From Paenisporosarcina quisquiliarum (GTDB taxonomy: Bacteria > Bacillota > Bacilli > Bacillales_A > Planococcaceae), in assembly GCF_027563315.1 (NCBI RefSeq), contig NZ_JAMKBJ010000004.1:62001-126000 (forward strand): DNA of 64,000 nucleotides, given 5' to 3'. The position numbers and the translations under genes were made by a program. The first letter of the stretch is position 1, and each line of letters starts with the position of its first letter. Shown one piece after another: positions 60,069-64,000 of the stretch. The notes below the pieces were generated by a model. That model had not been told where the DNA came from. It was given only the letters and a program-made list of their open reading frames with translations, and searched no databases.

Positions 60069-60545
60069 ATGCTCGCGCATCGCTTCTTTTCGATTGAAAA
60101 TTCGAAAGGAGGAGCTTGTATCAATCAACAACTAAAGGAGTCCAGCTTATCTATCCCGTGTTTGAAGTACATACGATCAGTTGGCACTGTGTCTGAATTC
60201 CATATGACTATTGCAAACGCACTTGTATTGAAAGACAGGCTTCTTAAAGCTACCCAATTTAGGGTTCCTGCAAGTAGGTTCACACAAGAAGCGAAGCATC
60301 ATAACCGAGTGTTTTCACATTGCGTTACCATACTCTATTCTTTTGACACAACGGATGCTAAAAAAGAGTTTCGTTCGCAGAAATTACGCGAGAACTTTCT
60401 TTTGTTACGTAATCGTTTAATCGCTCTTTTTCATTTAGTCAATAGAATCCATCATCATATCCCTTTCCCCACCACCTATCTGCCCCTTGGTGGAAAAAAT
60501 CATCCTTATAAAAGCTTTACAAAGTATGTCTCTACAGGCGTATAA
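60069..60545 (+). CDS. Unrecognised ORF between the FMN riboswitch and ribE
   Basis: 158 codons, open where ribD would stand in Bacillus. The product is basic and His-rich in its second half (FHLVNRIHHHIPFPTTYLPLGGKNHPYKSF); no deaminase (HAE, PCxxxGKTPPC) or reductase motif of RibD is present and no membrane helix. The ATG has only AGAGAGG 10 bases upstream, while the best ribosome binding site nearby (AAAGGAGG, 60106-60112) serves a TTG at 60116 in another frame that stops after 26 codons. It may be a gene of unknown role, a decayed remnant or an untranslated leader. Confidence 0.4.
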   Translation: MLAHRFFSIENSKGGACINQQLKESSLSIPCLKYIRSVGTVSEFHMTIANALVLKDRLLKATQFRVPASRFTQEAKHHNRVFSHCVTILYSFDTTDAKKEFRSQKLRENFLLLRNRLIALFHLVNRIHHHIPFPTTYLPLGGKNHPYKSFTKYVSTGV

Positions 60546-60628
60546 GATTGGCACCACTAACTAAATAATGGATAACAAAAAGACTTTGATGTTCGCATCA
60601 ATTCTCTCTTCAGTAGGAGGTTGATTAC

Positions 60629-61258
60629 TTGTTCACAGGAATCATTGAAGAAATTGGCACTGTCACTTCCATCAAACGTAAATCACATGCGCTCGAATTA
60701 TCCATTCGTGCAAAAGTGGTACTAGCTGATGTAAAAAGAGGCGATAGTATCGCCGTAAATGGTGTTTGTTTGACGGTTTCATCTTTTACACATGATACGT
60801 TTGTTGTGGATGTCATTCCGGAAACCTTCAATTCGACCACTTTAGCCAATTTATCATCAAATGCGCGTGTTAATTTGGAACGCGCCATGGCGGCAAACGG
60901 ACGGTTTGGCGGCCATTTTGTCAGTGGGCACGTGGACGGCATCGGTGTCATTCGCTCGATCAAAAAAGAATCCAATGCCATCACAAAAAAGATTGAAGTG
61001 GATTTTAGCCTCATGAAATACATTACGCCGAAAGGCTCCGTTGCCATAGACGGAACTTCTCTCACTGTTTTTGATGTCGATCAATCTTCCATCACGATTT
61101 CTTTGATTCCAACAACTCAATATGATTCGTTGATCGGGGACAAACGCATTGGTGAAAAAGTGAATATCGAATGTGACATGCTCGCAAAATATACCGAACG
61201 TATCCTAACATCTAAAACTGGCATATCAAAAGAATGGCTACAAGATAAAGGATTTTAA
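60629..61258 (+). CDS. ribE: Riboflavin synthase, alpha subunit
   Basis: 209 residues from TTG at 60629, eight bases after AGGAGG. The duplicated lumazine-protein fold is seen in [36 protein letters not shown] and, in the second half, [11 protein letters not shown]. The trimeric enzyme turns two 6,7-dimethyl-8-ribityllumazine into riboflavin and a pyrimidine. First recognised gene of the riboswitch-controlled operon; 11 bases to ribBA. Confidence 0.96.
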   Translation: MFTGIIEEIGTVTSIKRKSHALELSIRAKVVLADVKRGDSIAVNGVCLTVSSFTHDTFVVDVIPETFNSTTLANLSSNARVNLERAMAANGRFGGHFVSGHVDGIGVIRSIKKESNAITKKIEVDFSLMKYITPKGSVAIDGTSLTVFDVDQSSITISLIPTTQYDSLIGDKRIGEKVNIECDMLAKYTERILTSKTGISKEWLQDKGF

Positions 61259-61269
61259 GGAGGTTTCTT

Positions 61270-62463
61270 ATGTTTTATACGGTAGAAGAAGCAGTTGAAG
61301 CACTATCCAAAGGCCAAGCCATCATTGTTGTTGATGACGAAGACCGAGAAAACGAAGGAGACTTTGTTGCGCTTGCTGAATTTGCAACACCTCAAGTCAT
61401 CAATTTAATGGCCACCGAAGGGAAAGGTCTTATTTGCGTACCAGTGGCAGAAGAAATTGCAAGTCAACTGGACATTGGGTTAATGACGGATCACAACACA
61501 GACCCTTATAGTACTGCTTTTACAATCAGTGTCGATCATATTGACACAACAACGGGTATCAGTGCATTTGAACGCTCGCACACCATTCTTCAAATGATTA
61601 ATAATCAATCGACCGCATCCGATTTTAAACGACCAGGTCACGTATTCCCCTTAATTGCGAAAAAAGGTGGAGTTCTTAAGCGTGCAGGACATACTGAAGC
61701 AGCAGTAGATTTGGCATTGCTTGCAGGTTCTGCGCCTGCGGGTGTGATTTGTGAAATTATGAATGCAGATGGCACAATGGCTCGACTCGATGATTTAGTT
61801 ACCATAGGGAAACGATTAAATATAGGTATATTAACCATCGCTGAATTGATTGCGTACAAACAAAAGCATGAAAAACTGATTACCCGCGAAGTGGAAACTA
61901 TTTTGCCAACTGAGTATGGTGATTTTAAGGTATTTGGATATACCGAAACCTTGACAGGGAAAGAACATATTGCCCTTGTCAAAGGATCGGTCTCTGAAGA
62001 AACTCCAATTTTGACCCGGGTACATTCTGAATGTCTGACTGGGGATGTTTTTGCTTCTCGTAAATGTGATTGTGGTTCACAACTCCATGCCTCACTCAAA
62101 CAGATTGAAGAAGCTGGCTCAGGCATTTTGTTATACATGCGACAAGAGGGGCGCGGTATCGGTTTAATCAACAAATTAAAAGCGTATGCTCTGCAGGACG
62201 AAGGGTTAGATACTGTCGAAGCCAATCAAAAACTGGGATTTGCTGATGATTTAAGGGAGTACGGAATTGGCGCACAAATTTTGCGCGACCTCGGTGTCCG
62301 TAAAATGATGCTTATGACCAACAATCCAAGAAAAATTGCGGGAATCGATGGTTATGGTCTGGAAGTAACTGAACGTGTAGCAATCGAAATCCCCTCTCAT
62401 ACAGATAATGAAGGCTATATGAAAACCAAAAAATCAAAACTCGGACATTTCCTGAGTTTATAG
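61270..62463 (+). CDS. ribBA: Bifunctional DHBP synthase / GTP cyclohydrolase II
   Basis: 397 residues. N-terminal DHBP synthase (about 1-200) with [12 protein letters not shown] and [12 protein letters not shown] makes the four-carbon unit from ribulose 5-phosphate. C-terminal GTP cyclohydrolase II has the zinc cysteines in [21 protein letters not shown] and RQEGRGIGL, and opens GTP to start the pyrimidine branch. GGAGG precedes the ATG. The fusion is complete in both halves. Confidence 0.97.
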   Translation: MFYTVEEAVEALSKGQAIIVVDDEDRENEGDFVALAEFATPQVINLMATEGKGLICVPVAEEIASQLDIGLMTDHNTDPYSTAFTISVDHIDTTTGISAFERSHTILQMINNQSTASDFKRPGHVFPLIAKKGGVLKRAGHTEAAVDLALLAGSAPAGVICEIMNADGTMARLDDLVTIGKRLNIGILTIAELIAYKQKHEKLITREVETILPTEYGDFKVFGYTETLTGKEHIALVKGSVSEETPILTRVHSECLTGDVFASRKCDCGSQLHASLKQIEEAGSGILLYMRQEGRGIGLINKLKAYALQDEGLDTVEANQKLGFADDLREYGIGAQILRDLGVRKMMLMTNNPRKIAGIDGYGLEVTERVAIEIPSHTDNEGYMKTKKSKLGHFLSL

Positions 62464-62475
62464 AGGAGCTTGTAT

Positions 62476-62943
62476 ATGACAACACATTTAGAAGGATATT
62501 TAGTTGGGTCCGATTTAAAAATCGGTATCGTTGTTGGTCGATTCAATGAATTTATCACAAGTAAACTATTAGGTGGAGCCGAAGACGCACTGAAGCGTCA
62601 TGGCGTGGATGAAGCAAATGTGACGATTGCCTGGGTTCCTGGTGCTTTTGAAATTCCACTAGTCGCGAAACAAATGGCAGCTTCCAAAAAGTACGATGCC
62701 GTGATCACACTCGGTACGGTGATTCGTGGCTCCACTCCTCATTTTGATTATGTATGTAATGAAGCAGCTAAAGGCGTTGCCAATGCTGGTTACCAACATG
62801 ATATTCCAGTGATTTTCGGTGTTCTGACGACAGATACGATTGAACAAGCAATCGAACGCGCTGGAACGAAAGCAGGAAATAAAGGCTGGGAATCTGCAAC
62901 GGCTGCTATTGAAATGGCAAATTTAATGAAAAAATTAGGTTAA
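62476..62943 (+). CDS. ribH: 6,7-dimethyl-8-ribityllumazine synthase
   Basis: 155 residues. Lumazine synthase with [41 protein letters not shown] (active-site His) and [24 protein letters not shown]. It joins the two branches and probably forms a 60-unit shell. ATG at 62476 with GAGG nine bases upstream; a TTG at 62470 overlaps that spacing. Last gene, before a strong terminator. Confidence 0.97.
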   Translation: MTTHLEGYLVGSDLKIGIVVGRFNEFITSKLLGGAEDALKRHGVDEANVTIAWVPGAFEIPLVAKQMAASKKYDAVITLGTVIRGSTPHFDYVCNEAAKGVANAGYQHDIPVIFGVLTTDTIEQAIERAGTKAGNKGWESATAAIEMANLMKKLG

Positions 62944-62948
62944 TAATT

Positions 62949-62979
62949 AACCCTGAAGCTCTTTGCTTCAGGGTTTTTA
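62949..62979 (+). terminator. Terminator of the riboflavin operon
   Basis: Stem ACCCTGAAGC with GCTTCAGGGT around TCTTT, then TTTTATTT. Confidence 0.9.
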
Positions 62980-63021
62980 TTTCGTATACTTTTACAAATG
63001 GTTAAAAGGAGTGCTTGCCAG

Positions 63022-63552
63022 ATGAAGACGCTATACCTCGTTCGCCACTGTTCTGCAAACGGACAAGCTGCAGATGCTGAATTAACCGAGTCGGGATTTG
63101 AACAAGCTGAAAAGTTAGCTGCATTTTTTAGCGGGATTTTAATTGAAAACATCATTTCAAGTCCATTTAAAAGGGCACAAGATTCAATTAAACCAACAGC
63201 AAAAGCAAAAAATCTACCACTTACTATCGATGATCGTTTGGCAGAACGCACGTTGAGTACGTCTGATCTGCCCAATTGGCTCGAGCTTCTTGAAGAGACA
63301 TTCCACAATCTCGATTTGAAGCTGACCGGCGGCGAAACCAGTCGTGAAGCGACATCCCGTGCTATCGAAGTCATAAATGAGGCGCCTAACAATACCATTA
63401 TCGTTACACATGGTAATTTAATGAGCCTTATCTTGAAACACTTTGATGATTCCATCGGTTTTCAAGAGTGGAAATCACTTCGTAACCCTGATGTATATAC
63501 GATTACTATTGGAAATGATGAAAGTAGCTTTGAGCAATTATGGAAAGATTGA
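63022..63552 (+). CDS. Histidine phosphatase family protein
   Basis: 176 residues. Phosphoglycerate-mutase-like fold: N-terminal LYLVRHCSANGQ (RHC in place of the usual RHG), then SSPFKRAQDSIKPTA and the second catalytic His in IIVTHGNLMSLIL. A phosphatase of unknown substrate. AAAAGGAG lies 10 bases before the ATG at 63022. It follows ribH after a terminator, so it is a separate unit. Confidence 0.87.
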   Translation: MKTLYLVRHCSANGQAADAELTESGFEQAEKLAAFFSGILIENIISSPFKRAQDSIKPTAKAKNLPLTIDDRLAERTLSTSDLPNWLELLEETFHNLDLKLTGGETSREATSRAIEVINEAPNNTIIVTHGNLMSLILKHFDDSIGFQEWKSLRNPDVYTITIGNDESSFEQLWKD

Positions 63553-63556
63553 TTTC

Positions 63557-63599
63557 GCCCTCCTGTTCACTTCAAGTGACTAAGGAGAGGCTTTTTTTT
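63557..63599 (+). terminator. Terminator after the histidine phosphatase gene
   Basis: Imperfect long stem GCCCTCCT-GTTCACTT with AAGTGAC-TAAGGAGAGGC, followed by seven T. Confidence 0.75.
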
Positions 63600-63619
63600 A
63601 AGGTTTAGAGGGATTCGTG

Positions 63620-63740
63620 GGGTTTCGACCATTCGTGCTGGGTTTTCGTCCATTCAATTTGGATTTCCGTCCATTCAATTTGATTTATGACCAGTCACAC
63701 TAGCTTTGTCCAATCACGTCGAATTTCCGTCCATTCATCA
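63620..63740. repeat. 21-bp phased intergenic array D, with slippage
   Basis: CGTCCATTC-type motifs start at 63626, 63647, 63668, 63688, 63707 and 63728, giving steps of 21, 21, 20, 19 and 21. Two copies continue identically as CATTCAATTTG. The motif differs from arrays A and B, but the period is the same. It lies between the phosphatase terminator and the next gene. Confidence 0.75.
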
Positions 63741-63832
63741 CTTTTGACATCGGTTTACCTTCTATTCGAAAAGATATTCTGGCTGATGTGATAAACTAGC
63801 GGTAATAAACTTGAAGAGAAGGCGGTCTATAT

Positions 63833-64000
63833 GGAATATCAACAAATGTTCGACCAGTTAAGTGATTTGATTCAGCAACAACAGCTGATCTCTGCAACGA
63901 TCAGCCAACCACGTGCAAAATCAGAAGAAGTTAAACGCGTAAAACTCAAACCCGTTGAACTAAAGGGTATCTATCATATTCAGTTTGAATACCAATACGA
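63833..64000 (+). CDS. Start of an unfinished gene, possibly a methyltransferase
   Basis: 56 codons from ATG at 63833 to the window edge. The beginning MEYQQMFDQLSDLIQQQQLI, then ISQPRAK and VKLKPVELKGIYHIQFEYQY, resembles the N-terminal region of a group of Bacillales class I SAM-dependent methyltransferases, by recall only. The SAM-binding part would lie beyond the window. A weak AAGGCGG site precedes the ATG. Confidence 0.5.

Noticed and set aside
60069-60545. Annotating the ORF after the FMN riboswitch as ribD
   Set aside because: None of the RibD deaminase zinc motifs or reductase motifs can be found, and the length is less than half of RibD.
61638-62225. 195-codon minus-strand ORF
   Set aside because: Antisense to ribBA; no start signal and no recognisable domain.

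Overview
The window looks like chromosomal DNA of a low-GC Gram-positive bacterium of the Bacillales, most likely Planococcaceae (Sporosarcina/Planococcus-like). Reasons: strong AGGAGG-type ribosome binding sites, frequent GTG/TTG starts, Bacillus-type gene sets (PpaC, NsrR/Hmp, thioredoxin-type ArsC with ArsB and ArsR, Opu compatible-solute transporter, ABC-F protein, YflT stress protein, RibE-RibBA-RibH behind an FMN riboswitch) and many bidirectional intrinsic terminators. No tRNA, rRNA, CRISPR array, prophage or complete insertion sequence was seen.

Layout. 1-12.8 kb: a cut-off cation/proton antiporter, murB, an HxlR regulator divergent from a YceI protein, a GGDEF-EAL receptor, an ABC exporter, an S66 peptidase, an azoreductase, a DsbA-like oxidoreductase, an ATPase, ppaC and nsrR. 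The YceI and azoreductase genes carry near-identical MhqR-type operators although no mhqR is present. 12.8-21.9 kb: hmp, an alpha/beta hydrolase, two acetyltransferases, arsR-arsB-arsC, a structured repeat, an M20 amidohydrolase, a PfpI protein and an alkyladenine glycosylase. 22-30.5 kb: MazG-like and SGNH proteins, an Opu operon, an ABC-F ATPase behind an attenuator-like leader, and an AT-rich pair made of an Rgg/XRE-type regulator and a divergent 52-residue peptide gene. 30.5-34 kb: an operon joining a Tat-exported GMC oxidoreductase and its small subunit to tatA and tatC. 34-38.6 kb: an ECF sigma factor, its anti-sigma factor, a two-domain MPKTG-anchored surface protein and a lipoprotein-type class F sortase, with matching ECF-like promoters before the sigma gene and the surface-protein gene. 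38.6-50.6 kb: metabolism, transport and stress genes (niaP-like, ZIP, UDG, PAP2, YflT, DtpT, ABC exporter, HflX). 50.6-60 kb: acetate-type symporter with DUF485 partner, a second copy of the structured repeat, an ABC exporter with TetR regulator, putP and an acyl-CoA ligase. 60-64 kb: the riboflavin operon without ribD, a histidine phosphatase and the start of an unfinished gene.

The signals least explained by ordinary genes are: (1) four intergenic arrays of degenerate motifs with a 21-bp period (three exact, one with slippage); (2) two copies of a roughly 300-bp structured element whose stems show compensatory base changes, each bracketed by two copies of a locus-specific terminator hairpin, which suggests insertion into terminators; (3) the sigma/anti-sigma/surface protein/sortase module with conserved histidines; (4) the Rgg-like regulator with its small peptide gene and inverted repeat; (5) an FMN riboswitch followed by an unrecognised ORF where ribD would be expected.
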